A stretch of DNA of 64,000 bases from Pseudoalteromonas prydzensis. Its GTDB lineage: Bacteria > Pseudomonadota > Gammaproteobacteria > Enterobacterales > Alteromonadaceae. A program made the position numbers and the translations under genes. The stretch's first letter is position 1, and each line of letters starts with the position of its first letter. The notes beneath the pieces were generated by a model. That model did not search any database and was not told the DNA's origin. It worked only from the letters and a program-made list of their open reading frames with translations. Shown here piece after piece: positions 18,647-27,786 of this stretch. The stretch covers positions 104,048-168,047 of the forward strand of contig NZ_DRGM01000167.1 of the NCBI RefSeq assembly GCF_011050055.1, given 5' to 3'.

Positions 18647-20899
18647 TTAAAGCTGCCATGCGTAACTGAGTTTAGTGAAGAAAGTCCGTTGATCACGTTC
18701 TACACTCTTTAATGAATCGTCTTGGTAGCCTTTATCTGAATAGCCTAAGTAAAACAATGTTTGTGCATTGATTTTATAGGAATAAACCAGCTGACTGCCG
18801 TAATCACGGTTAATTCTATTAACATTGGCATAGTAGGCGTTTTGATTGCGGTCGATATCTTCAAACTGTAAAATCAGTTTCAGCATCGAGCGCATATTAA
18901 ATTTATAGTAAACACGTAAATCGGTTAGATTCGCAGTAAATACATTATCACCTTGTGGGTTATCTAAACGGCTATAACTGTGCTCAAGCTGCACTTGCCA
19001 ATGATCATTGATATCCCACGTCAGTTCTGGCTCTATAGTAAACAAATCACCTAACTGCTCATTGCTATAATCTATTTTACTGCCAAATTCACTGTAAAGC
19101 GTAATGCGTAAATCTTTGCTTGGACTAAAACCACCGTAGATATAACCAATGTTTTGGTTATAGAAGTTACCATAATAACTCTCATTACGGTGGATCAAAC
19201 CAAACTCTAAGGATGACTGTAATTGGCCTTTTAAAAAAATGTAGCCTTCATACTCTTCTTCAAGCAAGCTGCCATCTTGTGCCCAGGTTTTGTCCCAATC
19301 CACATTATAAGAATATTCGGTTACCATCTCACTTGCATCCAAGTACCAGGTTTGCCCGCCACCTAATAACGCTTTTTTGTAATCCACTTTTTCTTGATAG
19401 CCAACGTCAGTACGGTAATCTTCACCAATATCCTCATAACTAGCAAATAGCTTATAATCTCGTTTCTCACGGCTAAATTCGAGCATATAAGCTTGATCTG
19501 ATTGATTGTTCTCTAAACCATAATTATCGACTAAAAAAGCAGAGTTTTTAGTATCAGAGGTCGCAACTTGATACAACACACTATCGGTTTGATTAAACCA
19601 ATAACTGCCATCCACAGACAGTACGGTGTTGTGATAATCATTTGCTTCACGGTGGGTGCTCATCACCCCTATAGTGCCTTGCTCACCAAGATCATACTGG
19701 TAACGCCCAATTGATGATTTTGATTTTTCAGCTAAATTAGCAAAGCCAGAACCTTGGTTGGTCGGTAATAAAATACTGGTATTTTCATCATCAGCGTACA
19801 AAAACGCATAGCTATGTGCATCCGTTTTCCCGGTTATTTTAGCCCCTAAGTCTGGCTCGGCAATCGTACGGGTATAAAGTAGTTCGAATAGGCTACTTTT
19901 AAAATATGACGCACCGTCTAAAAAGAACGGGCGTTTTTCAGCATAATAAATAGAGAATGTAGTATTTACATCTAACTCTAAACTGTCTGTCTCTACCTGC
20001 GAAAAATCTGGGTTAATGGTGGCATTGATAACCGCGTCTTGGCTGATCCCCCAACGTAAATCGAGTCCAGCTTCAGTATCAATATCACCATTTTGCCAAT
20101 CCCCAGGTACAGCCTCTTTTACATCATTACGAAGTGCGGTTAAGGTCGGTGTTAATTGAATATTTTTACTGGGCTCCATGGCATTAAAGCCTGTGATTTT
20201 ATCAAACTGGCAAAAGCTGCATTTCACATCACGGTCAAAACCCACATTAGACAACTGATAAAGTACCTCACGCGGGTAATTACGCCACAGCGCAAATCCC
20301 CATGTCATATCAGCTTTATTTTTAGGAAAGCGCAGTGCTGTGAACGGAATACGCATTTCAACCACATAACCTTGCTCGGTTATTTGCCCTGCGCTATCCC
20401 AAATCGCATCCCATGAAGGGTCTTCACTCCAACCGTCGGTATCTGTCATCCGCATATCACCTTGCGCACCAAGCGGGTTTACGTAAAACTCATAACCTGT
20501 TCGTTCATCATTAAAGGTATCGATCATTAGCGCAACGTTATCATCACTCCATAAACTATCACGGTCGCGAAGTGCGGCACGAATTTGACTCGGATCATTA
20601 TCATAAGCAACAAGGCCAACATATAAATAGTTGCCATCTTCGTAGATATAAGCATCCGTTTTTACCGGTGGCGTGCCTTTCTCGTTAGGTTCATTTTGAT
20701 AACGTAAAGGCACTAACGTGGCTTGTTGCCAGTGAGGTTCATTCAGCTGCCCATCAAGATCAATACCTTGATCAATATGTGCTAAGCTAAAATTTTGTTT
20801 TTCAGAGGCTTGGCTCAATCCGCAAAAAAGCGTAACAAACGACAACAAAAAGAAAAGAGTACATGGTTTTATTATTGATTTTAGATACTGCATAAACAT
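18647..20899 (-). CDS. DUF5916 outer-membrane protein with CBM9-like N-terminal domain
   Basis: 750 residues. Signal peptide ends GLSQA near 31. Then a CBM9-like sandwich domain (LAHIDQGIDLDGQLNEPHWQQA; DAYIYEDGNYLYVGLVAYDNDPSQIRA; DSLWSDDNVALMIDTFNDERTGYEF), followed by the DUF5916 region (DLRWGISQDAVINATINPDFSQVETD; YYAEKRPFFLDGASYF) and a C-terminal series of alternating strands ending in an aromatic (SYAWQL), consistent with a beta barrel. Common in Alteromonadales; function unknown, possibly glycan or peptide handling at the outer membrane. Confidence 0.88.
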   Translation of the reverse strand: MFMQYLKSIIKPCTLFFLLSFVTLFCGLSQASEKQNFSLAHIDQGIDLDGQLNEPHWQQATLVPLRYQNEPNEKGTPPVKTDAYIYEDGNYLYVGLVAYDNDPSQIRAALRDRDSLWSDDNVALMIDTFNDERTGYEFYVNPLGAQGDMRMTDTDGWSEDPSWDAIWDSAGQITEQGYVVEMRIPFTALRFPKNKADMTWGFALWRNYPREVLYQLSNVGFDRDVKCSFCQFDKITGFNAMEPSKNIQLTPTLTALRNDVKEAVPGDWQNGDIDTEAGLDLRWGISQDAVINATINPDFSQVETDSLELDVNTTFSIYYAEKRPFFLDGASYFKSSLFELLYTRTIAEPDLGAKITGKTDAHSYAFLYADDENTSILLPTNQGSGFANLAEKSKSSIGRYQYDLGEQGTIGVMSTHREANDYHNTVLSVDGSYWFNQTDSVLYQVATSDTKNSAFLVDNYGLENNQSDQAYMLEFSREKRDYKLFASYEDIGEDYRTDVGYQEKVDYKKALLGGGQTWYLDASEMVTEYSYNVDWDKTWAQDGSLLEEEYEGYIFLKGQLQSSLEFGLIHRNESYYGNFYNQNIGYIYGGFSPSKDLRITLYSEFGSKIDYSNEQLGDLFTIEPELTWDINDHWQVQLEHSYSRLDNPQGDNVFTANLTDLRVYYKFNMRSMLKLILQFEDIDRNQNAYYANVNRINRDYGSQLVYSYKINAQTLFYLGYSDKGYQDDSLKSVERDQRTFFTKLSYAWQL

Positions 20900-21023
20900 C
20901 CGTTTAAAATTTAAATTACTCTTAATGAGTAAATAAGCTCACGAATTGTAATTCATGCAGGTACACTTGTTAATAGTTTGAGTGAAAATATATAACAATT
21001 ATTATATATTTAGGATGAAAGTC

Positions 21024-21347
21024 TTAGGTTTCAATTAACTTTAGTTTATCAGGCACACCATTCCATGTATCCGCATCTGCAGGGGCTGGCTTTACCTCAG
21101 TAATTCTTGGCCAAACTAGGGCTAGTTCCGCATTAAGTTCAGTAAACTCCTTTTGCGAGTCGGGTAATTCATCTTCTTGGTAGATTGCCTCAGCAGGACA
21201 TTCAGGCACACATAACCCACAATCAATACAATCAATCGGGCTGATGGCTAAAAAATTAGGGCCTTCATAAAACGCATCTGCTGGGCACACTGCTACACAG
21301 TCGGTGTATTTACACTTTATACAGTTTTCAGTGACTACAAATGCCAT
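21024..21347 (-). CDS. fdxA: 7Fe ferredoxin
   Basis: 107 residues. Two cysteine clusters, C9-x2-C12-x4-C17-x3-C21 and C40-x2-C43-x2-C46-x3-C50, plus the long acidic C-terminal tail of Azotobacter-type [3Fe-4S][4Fe-4S] ferredoxins. The extra free Cys often found after the first cluster is Ala here (CPADAF). Soluble electron carrier. Divergent from the FAD dehydrogenase gene 21515-23125, which could be a redox partner; that is only positional. Confidence 0.95.
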   Translation of the reverse strand: MAFVVTENCIKCKYTDCVAVCPADAFYEGPNFLAISPIDCIDCGLCVPECPAEAIYQEDELPDSQKEFTELNAELALVWPRITEVKPAPADADTWNGVPDKLKLIET

Positions 21348-21514
21348 TTTTACGTTTGCCTAACATAGCTTAAATTACAGCAAGGGATCATACCCAACCA
21401 CAGTCAAAATACAATAAATAATCGCTGCCATCGCAGCTTAAATTAACGTAAAATAATCGGCTATTGTGAGCACCTCGCGTCAGCGACTGCTAAGACACCT
21501 AACAGAGATTAAAT

Positions 21515-23125
21515 ATGATACGTTTAACAGAAATTAAGCTGCCACTTGATCATGGCGAAGATGCCATAAAGCAAGCAATTATAACTAAACTTGGCATTGA
21601 TAACAGCCAACTCCATAGCTTTAATGTCTTTAAACGTGGTTACGACGCCCGTAAAAAAACCGCTATTTTACTTATTTATACCCTCGACATTGAGGTTGAT
21701 AATGAAGCGCAATTATTAATTCAATTTGCGAAAGACCCACATGTTAAACCCGCGCCAGATACGAGTTATAAATTCGTTGGCGAAGCCCCCGCTACTATAC
21801 AAGAGCGCCCAGTGGTAATTGGTTTTGGCCCTTGCGGACTGTTTGCGGGTTTAATACTGGCGCAAATGGGCTTTAAGCCAATCATTCTAGAGCGCGGCAA
21901 AGAAGTACGTGAACGTACTAAAGACACTTTCGGCTTTTGGCGCAAACGTACGCTCAATACTGAATCAAACGTACAGTTTGGTGAAGGCGGCGCAGGAACC
22001 TTCTCTGATGGTAAACTTTACAGCCAAGTTAAAGATCCAAAACATTATGGCCGCAAAGTGATCACTGAATTTGTTGCCGCAGGCGCGCCTGAAGAGATCA
22101 TGTATGTCAGTAAGCCACACATTGGTACTTTTAAGCTGGTGACTATGATTGAAAAAATGCGCGCCAGCATTGAAGAGCTAGGGGGTGAAATCCGTTTTAG
22201 CACCCGTGTTGATGATATTTTACTTGATGATGGCCAAGTCACTGGCTTAAAACTCTCTACCGGTGAGCAGCTTAATACACGTCATGTGGTGCTTGCGGTA
22301 GGCCACAGTGCCCGTGATACCTTTAAAATGGTGTACGACAAAGGCATTTACGTTGAAGCCAAACCGTTTTCTGTTGGCTTTAGAATCGAGCATAAACAAT
22401 CGATGATCGATGAGTGCCGTTTTGGCCCTAATGCCGGCAATCCAATTCTAGGCGCAGCTGATTACAAGCTAGTGCATCATTGCGATAATGGCCGAACTGT
22501 TTACAGCTTTTGTATGTGCCCAGGTGGTACTGTGGTTGCAGCAACCTCTGAAGAAGGCCGTGTTGTTACTAATGGTATGAGCCAATATTCACGTAATGAG
22601 CGCAATGCCAACAGCGCCATTGTGGTGGGGATTTCACCTGATGAAGACTATCCGGGCCACCCACTTGCAGGCATTGATCTGCAACGTAAATTAGAAGAGC
22701 AAGCCTATGCGCTCGGCGGCAGCAACTATGATGCCCCAGCCCAGTTAATTGGCGACTTCTTAAAAGGTAAAGACTCAAGTGATTTAGGCGATGTTAAACC
22801 GTCTTATACGCCGGGTATCAAGCTGACAGATTTAGCCAATGTGTTACCCAAATATGCAATTGATGCCATTCGCGAGGCTATTCCTGCATTTAATAAGCAA
22901 ATTCGTGGCTTTTCATCGAACGATGGTTTATTAACTGGCGTTGAAACCCGTACCTCATCACCAATTTGTATTAAGCGTGATAAAAGCATGCAAAGTATTA
23001 ATACCCAAGGTTTATATCCAGCAGGCGAAGGCGCCGGTTATGCTGGCGGTATTTTATCGGCTGGTATTGATGGCATAAAAGCCGCAGAAGCACTGGCGCT
23101 ATCTATGCTTGAGAAACACAGCTAA
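21515..23125 (+). CDS. FAD-dependent dehydrogenase (COG2509 type)
   Basis: 536 residues. Dinucleotide-binding VVIGFGPCGLFAGLILAQMGFKPIILERG near 96-126, then NVQFGEGGAGTFSDGKLYSQVKDP, VVLAVGHSARDTF, a C-terminal GLYPAGEGAGYAGGILSAGIDGIKAAEA FAD region. Matches the uncharacterised 'FAD-dependent dehydrogenase' family widespread in proteobacteria. Reaction unknown. Good AGAGAT ribosome site. Closed by a bidirectional terminator. Confidence 0.88.
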   Translation: MIRLTEIKLPLDHGEDAIKQAIITKLGIDNSQLHSFNVFKRGYDARKKTAILLIYTLDIEVDNEAQLLIQFAKDPHVKPAPDTSYKFVGEAPATIQERPVVIGFGPCGLFAGLILAQMGFKPIILERGKEVRERTKDTFGFWRKRTLNTESNVQFGEGGAGTFSDGKLYSQVKDPKHYGRKVITEFVAAGAPEEIMYVSKPHIGTFKLVTMIEKMRASIEELGGEIRFSTRVDDILLDDGQVTGLKLSTGEQLNTRHVVLAVGHSARDTFKMVYDKGIYVEAKPFSVGFRIEHKQSMIDECRFGPNAGNPILGAADYKLVHHCDNGRTVYSFCMCPGGTVVAATSEEGRVVTNGMSQYSRNERNANSAIVVGISPDEDYPGHPLAGIDLQRKLEEQAYALGGSNYDAPAQLIGDFLKGKDSSDLGDVKPSYTPGIKLTDLANVLPKYAIDAIREAIPAFNKQIRGFSSNDGLLTGVETRTSSPICIKRDKSMQSINTQGLYPAGEGAGYAGGILSAGIDGIKAAEALALSMLEKHS

Positions 23126-23138
23126 AAAGCTTAGATAT

Positions 23139-23167
23139 AAAAAAGCCTGAATTACTCAGGCTTTTTT
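23139..23167. terminator. Bidirectional terminator
   Basis: 12-base stem AAAAAAGCCTGA / TCAGGCTTTTTT between two convergent genes. Confidence 0.93.
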
Positions 23168-23189
23168 TATACTTTAAAATAACTAAGTG

Positions 23190-24491
23190 TTATTTCTTAA
23201 GCTTTAATTTTTCACCCTTAAGTGACTTACGCACACCAGAAATACGAGCACGATTTTTAGCTCGCGCTTCACCGGTTGCTTGACCTGATGGTTTATTTGA
23301 ATGACTACGACGTAAATGCGACGGTTTTTTACCAATTTTATCAATCAGCACTTCACGATTACTTACTTCATAACCCGGTAAATATTCACGCTGAATTTTT
23401 TGACCAATTAAGGTTTCAATTTCAAACAACATGTTTTCTTCTTCGCGGCTAACAAATGAAATTGCTTGGCCTTGTTTACCGGCACGACCTGTACGACCAA
23501 TACGGTGTACGTAATCTTCAGCAAGCCATGGTAAGTCAATATTAATTACACGCGGCAGGTCATCAATATCAATCCCGCGAGCGGCAACTTCTGTAGCCAC
23601 AAGTACACGTACTTTACCCGCTTTAAAATCACTTAATGCACGACGACGATTACCTTGGGTTTTATCGCCATGGCACACGGCAGCAGGAATGCCATCTAGG
23701 TTTAATTCTTTAACTAGCTCATCAGCCGTTTCTTTCATGTTGACGAACACTAACACTTGCTGCCAGTTTTTCTTACCGATCAATTCAGAAAGCAGCTCTT
23801 GTTTACGGCGCTCTTCCACTGGATAAACCACGTGATGCACGGTTGCAGCAGTACTATTTGTTTGATCAACACGAACAATTTCAGCTTGCTTGAGTACTTT
23901 ACTAGCAAACTGTTTAATTGCCGCTGGGAATGTTGCAGAGAACAACAAAATTTGGCGCTCTTCTGCACAGCCATTGATCACGGTTTGCATATCAGTGATA
24001 AAGCCCATATCAAGCATACGGTCAGCTTCATCGAGCACTAGATGTTGTACGTCGGCAAGGCTTAGGTTGCCTAAACGAATATGATCCAGTAAACGCCCTG
24101 GCGTTGCGACAACAATGTCTACGCCGGCTTTTAGACCATTTGCCTGACCAGCAGTATTTACACCACCAAATAAGCTCACGATTTTAAGCTTGGTATATTT
24201 AGCAAAATCAGTAAAATTATTGGCAATTTGCTCTGCAAGCTCACGCGTTGGTGCAAGCACTAAGGCACGAGGCGCATTGGTTTTTGTGTATTCAACTTCA
24301 GATAATTTTTGAATAATAGGTAACGCAAATGCAGCTGTCTTACCGGTGCCTGTTTGGGCACTGGCTAAAACATCTTTGCCTTTACGCACTGCTGGGATCG
24401 CACTGCGTTGAATGGGCGTAAGGGTGTGATAGTTAAGTTCATCTAACGCCTGAAGAAGTTCAGGGGCAAAACTAAAAGATTTAAAATTCAT
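23190..24491 (-). CDS. rhlE: DEAD-box RNA helicase, RhlE type
   Basis: 433 residues. Q motif (FKSFSFAPELLQALDELNYHTLTPIQ), Walker A AQTGTGKT near 46, DEAD in LVLDEADRMLDMGF near 150, SAT in LLFSATFP near 181, ARGIDID and HRIGRTGRAG in the second domain, and a short basic tail (RGEKLKLKK-like). Acts in RNA structure remodelling, for ribosome assembly or mRNA decay in cold. An inverted repeat lies right before the start codon. RhlE versus another short DEAD helicase is a best guess. Confidence 0.88.
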   Translation of the reverse strand: MNFKSFSFAPELLQALDELNYHTLTPIQRSAIPAVRKGKDVLASAQTGTGKTAAFALPIIQKLSEVEYTKTNAPRALVLAPTRELAEQIANNFTDFAKYTKLKIVSLFGGVNTAGQANGLKAGVDIVVATPGRLLDHIRLGNLSLADVQHLVLDEADRMLDMGFITDMQTVINGCAEERQILLFSATFPAAIKQFASKVLKQAEIVRVDQTNSTAATVHHVVYPVEERRKQELLSELIGKKNWQQVLVFVNMKETADELVKELNLDGIPAAVCHGDKTQGNRRRALSDFKAGKVRVLVATEVAARGIDIDDLPRVINIDLPWLAEDYVHRIGRTGRAGKQGQAISFVSREEENMLFEIETLIGQKIQREYLPGYEVSNREVLIDKIGKKPSHLRRSHSNKPSGQATGEARAKNRARISGVRKSLKGEKLKLKK

Positions 24492-24538
24492 GCTGTATAA
24501 CCTGCGGCCACATTATCAAGGGTCGCAAATTATACAGC
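24492..24538 (-). promoter_or_regulatory. Inverted repeat / -10 element just before the helicase start
   Basis: GCTGTATAA (24492-24500) and TTATACAGC (24530-24538), 9 of 9 complementary. The 3' arm touches the ATG. On the minus strand the distal arm also reads TGTATAAT, a good -10 box. It is therefore either a promoter that coincidentally mirrors the leader, an operator, or a leader hairpin. Confidence 0.45.
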
Positions 24539-24558
24539 AATTTATGCTAAGCAGTTAG

Positions 24559-24990
24559 TTATAACTTAACTAAAGTGCCTTTTAATGCTACGCCTGCCAT
24601 AATTGCACCTGCGCCACATTCATATTCTGTACTACTAACGAACTCACGTTTTTTATAGTACGACTGAATATTCACCACAGCATTCATACCTTCCTTTACC
24701 GCTCGCTCTTGTAATGCCTTAAGCGCACTAAGCATTACCCATTCACACGCTTCTTGGTCACTTTTATTAAATGCGTTGGTTTTTTTATTGGTGATCACTT
24801 CACCAAATTTACTGCTTTCTTTAGCATGTGCTTGATCTGCAAAATACAGCGGAATATCTAATAAAGCATCTTTTGCTTTACTTGTTTCTAGTAATGACTG
24901 AATTGGGTATTTACCAATATCATCACGGGCATTCGCTGATACAGCAGTTAATGAAGCTGCGACCAAAAGTGCGCTATAAACCAATTTCAT
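24559..24990 (-). CDS. Exported small conserved protein of unknown function
   Basis: 143 residues from the ATG at 24990 (GGAAATTGAG just upstream); the frame opens earlier, without a ribosome site. Signal peptide ends AVSANA near 19. The body ends in MNAVVNIQSYYKKREFVSSTEYECGAGAIMAGVALKGTLVKL, reminiscent of YbjQ-like small-domain proteins and of proteins often mislabelled 'excinuclease ATPase subunit'. No ATPase motif is present. It begins one base after the stop of the truncated MipA frame, so it was probably co-transcribed with the intact mipA. Confidence 0.7.
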   Translation of the reverse strand: MKLVYSALLVAASLTAVSANARDDIGKYPIQSLLETSKAKDALLDIPLYFADQAHAKESSKFGEVITNKKTNAFNKSDQEACEWVMLSALKALQERAVKEGMNAVVNIQSYYKKREFVSSTEYECGAGAIMAGVALKGTLVKL

Positions 24991-24991
24991 C

Positions 24992-25390
24992 TCAATTTCC
25001 TTGTTGTGTATAAAACTTCCAAGCAATACCAAAGCCGAGCGATACATTGCTATTTTTTTTCACTAATGGGCTTTGCTGTTGTTTACTATCTGCTAAGTGA
25101 TGATATTTAACAAATCCACCTAGCCAGTATTTTTTAGTGTCGAAGTTGATGCCAAAAGATAGATCCGCACCAGCATATCCCGACTGGTTATTAAATTCAT
25201 TGCGCTGAGCGCGACTATCCTGCGGAGCAATTCCATAGTAATAATTTAAATAACGGTCATCTGCAAAATTTACGTTAGCGCGAATACTGGCAGTTAACTC
25301 AGGATCAGTGTAAGTCAGTAATGGGGTTTCAAAATACACACTAGGCCCATAATGCCAGCCAACATTGGTTATCGAGCTTTTATTCACCTT
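24992..25390 (-). pseudogene. N-terminally truncated MipA/OmpV-family outer-membrane protein
   Basis: About 130 residues matching only the C-terminal half of MipA/OmpV proteins (usual length near 250): SITNVGWHYGPSVYFETPLL, NVNFADDRYLNYYYGIAP, GADLSFGINFDTKKYWLGGFVKYHHLADS, SPLVKKNSNVSLGFGIAWKFY with a terminal-strand aromatic. The signal peptide and first half are absent; homology begins at the 3' end of the ketosynthase gene. An ATG at 25435 in this frame lies inside the ketosynthase gene and gives a hydrophobic lead of unrelated sequence. Most likely a remnant left when the pigment locus arrived or its flank was deleted. Confidence 0.75.
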
Positions 25391-26609
25391 GGTAACGCTT
25401 AAAAATAAGAGAAGTATTAATACCACCAAATGCAAAATTATTACTCATTACATAATCGGTATGAATTTCTCTACCTTGCCCTGTTATATAGTCAAGTGGC
25501 GCACACAAACTATCAACTTCGGTCAAATTAATAGTTGGCGCAAACCAGTTATCCGTCATCATGTTAATACTGGCCCATGCTTCAATTGCGCCACAAGCGC
25601 CTAAAGTATGGCCTAAATAGCTTTTTAATGAGCTGATAGGTTTTCGCCCCAAGGCGTTAAAAGTAGCATGAGACTCAGCAATATCACCGCGATCGGTTGA
25701 CGTACCATGCGCGTTTACATAACCTATTTTATCCGCGGATAGATTGGCGTCTTGTAACGCCATTTCAATGGCCACTTGCATGGTATCTGAAGTGGGTTGC
25801 GTAACATGTTGACCATCTGAGTTACAACCAAAACCAACCACTTCTGCAAGTATTGTTGCACCACGGGCTTTAGCATGCTCGTACTCTTCTAGAATAAGCG
25901 TTCCGGCCCCTTCGCCAATCACTAAACCATCACGCGCTTTGTCAAAAGGTCGCGGAGTCAATTTTGGGGTTTGGTTTTTAGTACTGGTGGCATACAAGGT
26001 ATCAAAGACCGCGGCTTCCGTAACACATAGCTCTTCTGCTCCCCCTGCAACCATTACTTTTTGGCGACCAAACTTAATGGCTTCATAGGCATAGCCAATG
26101 CCTTGCGATCCAGATGTGCAAGCCGAACTAGTCGTGATCACACGGCCTTTAATACCAAAAAAAACGCCCACATTAACGGGAGCAGTATGTGCCATCATTT
26201 GGATATAACTGGTCGCTGTTACACCGACCATAGAACCCGTTTCCATCATTTTTGAAAACGCAATCAAGGGCTGAGTTGACCCCGTTGATGAACCAAAAGA
26301 CACGCCTGTAGAGCCATCCGTTAAACTTGGATTATGTATTAAATCGGCCTGCTCTAATGCAAGTTCAGTGGTACGCGTTGACATAAGAGCAACGCGCCCC
26401 ATTGAGCGTATTTGTTTACGTTTATAATGCGCAGGTTTTGTAAAGTGAGTGACCGGTGCTGCGAGTCGCGTATTTAACTCAGCTAGAAAATCCCAGTCAG
26501 ACATAACTTGCACTGCGTTTTCACCGCGCTGTAACGCTTCTTTAAAAACGGGCCATTGATCCCCTAAAGCAGTAATTGCCGACATCCCCGTAACAACAAC
26601 GCGTTTCAT
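25380..26609 (-). CDS. Beta-ketoacyl-ACP synthase II-type (APE ketosynthase)
   Basis: 409 residues. Catalytic Cys in TSSACTSGSQGIG near 164, His residues in NAHGTSTDRGDIAES near 300 and KSYLGHTLGACGAIEA near 334: an intact condensing triad. Extends the polyene chain with malonyl-ACP. Last gene of the APE operon; it starts at a TAATG overlap with the ketoreductase. In characterised APE loci one KS pairs with a chain-length-factor-like protein; which of the two KS here does so cannot be read directly. Confidence 0.93.
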   Translation of the reverse strand: MKRVVVTGMSAITALGDQWPVFKEALQRGENAVQVMSDWDFLAELNTRLAAPVTHFTKPAHYKRKQIRSMGRVALMSTRTTELALEQADLIHNPSLTDGSTGVSFGSSTGSTQPLIAFSKMMETGSMVGVTATSYIQMMAHTAPVNVGVFFGIKGRVITTSSACTSGSQGIGYAYEAIKFGRQKVMVAGGAEELCVTEAAVFDTLYATSTKNQTPKLTPRPFDKARDGLVIGEGAGTLILEEYEHAKARGATILAEVVGFGCNSDGQHVTQPTSDTMQVAIEMALQDANLSADKIGYVNAHGTSTDRGDIAESHATFNALGRKPISSLKSYLGHTLGACGAIEAWASINMMTDNWFAPTINLTEVDSLCAPLDYITGQGREIHTDYVMSNNFAFGGINTSLIFKRYQGE

Positions 26610-27334
26610 TAAACCATACCACCGTTTACAGAGATCACTTGGCGGGTAATATACGCCGCGTCATCACTAATCAAAAAAGCCACAGTACCTGCAACTTCCT
26701 TGACGGCGCCCATACGTTTTAGTGGGATCATCTTAAGCATTTCATCAACCGGTAAATCATCGGTCATTTGCGTATCAATTAAACCGGGGGCAACGCAGTT
26801 AACGGTAATTTTGCGCTTGGCAAGTTCAAGTGATAACGCCTTAGTTGCACCAATAATACCCGCTTTTGCAGCACTGTAATTGACCTGCCCACGGTTACCC
26901 GCAATACCCGATACCGACGACATAGTAACAATGCGCCCGCCTTTTCGCCCTTGTACCATCGGCATCACTGTTGGGTGCACAACATTGTAAAATCCTTCAA
27001 GACCGGTGCGAATAACACTGTCCCAATCTTCACCTGACATAGCAGGAAAAGCCATATCATTGGTGATCCCTGCATTACATACCACACCATAATATGCGCC
27101 GTGCTCAGCAATATCGGCTTCGATTTGTTGTTTTGCAGCAGCTCTATCACACACATCAAATTGTAATAAACTGGCATTTTGCCCACGTGCGGTAATTTCA
27201 TCACAGGTTTGTTTTGCACTTTCGAGCCCAGTGCGACAATGCACCGCAATGTCGTAGCCATCCTCGGCTAAGCGTAATGCGATCGCCTTACCGATACCAC
27301 GGCTTGACCCTGTTACTAAAATTCGTTTTGTCAT
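26609..27334 (-). CDS. 3-oxoacyl-ACP reductase (APE ketoreductase)
   Basis: 241-residue short-chain dehydrogenase. Cofactor loop TGSSRGIGKAIA near 7-18, NAG at NAGITND, catalytic Ser/Tyr/Lys in MSSVSGIAGNRGQVNYSAAKAG, and the C-terminal ISVNGGMV. NADPH-dependent reduction of beta-ketoacyl-ACP during each polyene elongation. Overlaps neighbours by one to four bases, so translationally coupled. Corresponds to the ketoreductase (ApeQ-like) of known APE systems. Confidence 0.93.
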   Translation of the reverse strand: MTKRILVTGSSRGIGKAIALRLAEDGYDIAVHCRTGLESAKQTCDEITARGQNASLLQFDVCDRAAAKQQIEADIAEHGAYYGVVCNAGITNDMAFPAMSGEDWDSVIRTGLEGFYNVVHPTVMPMVQGRKGGRIVTMSSVSGIAGNRGQVNYSAAKAGIIGATKALSLELAKRKITVNCVAPGLIDTQMTDDLPVDEMLKMIPLKRMGAVKEVAGTVAFLISDDAAYITRQVISVNGGMV

Positions 27335-27786
27335 TGTTGTTCTCTTATAAATTGCATTGGGTCATGAGGTTGAAACACATTAATTTTAGCTTCACATAAT
27401 GCTGTGTTATTGTTTTTTATACAGCATTCAAACACACTTAGCCCAGAATCTTCTTCATATAACTTTGCAACTGTAACCTGTAATACTGAGCCCATATTAA
27501 AAACAGGGGTATGCGTTTTGTATTTACGCGTGCCAATTAAAAAACCTATTTTGACCGCCTCACCTTGGTCTTTAGCCAAAGCGCCTGCATAAGCGGCAAT
27601 TGCCTGTGCCATATACTCAGTACCAATATAACTTGGCACACCTTGTAAATCGTCTGAATAAAATGCACTGGTTGGCGAAATAGTCACTTCGCAAGTAGCG
27701 CTGTCTTGCTCATAAGAGATAAGCTTATTGAGCAAAATCATAGGCGCACTATGGGGGACTAGTTGCTCAATATTATAGTTGTTCAT
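27331..27786 (-). CDS. Hotdog-fold dehydratase (ApeP-like)
   Basis: 151 residues from the ATG at 27786 (a TTG precedes it). PHSAPMILLNKLISYEQDSATCEV, SDDLQGVPSYIGTEYMAQAIAAYAGAL and IGFLIGTRKYKTHTPVFNMGS match the 3-hydroxyacyl-ACP dehydratase-like family found in APE loci. In known systems it works with a second small dehydratase (here 37157-37519). Dehydrates without reduction, giving the conjugated polyene. Confidence 0.88.
   Translation of the reverse strand: MNNYNIEQLVPHSAPMILLNKLISYEQDSATCEVTISPTSAFYSDDLQGVPSYIGTEYMAQAIAAYAGALAKDQGEAVKIGFLIGTRKYKTHTPVFNMGSVLQVTVAKLYEEDSGLSVFECCIKNNNTALCEAKINVFQPHDPMQFIREQQ

Noticed and set aside
24559..24990. 'Excinuclease ATPase subunit' label for the small exported protein
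   Set aside because: Only 143 residues with a signal peptide and no Walker motif.
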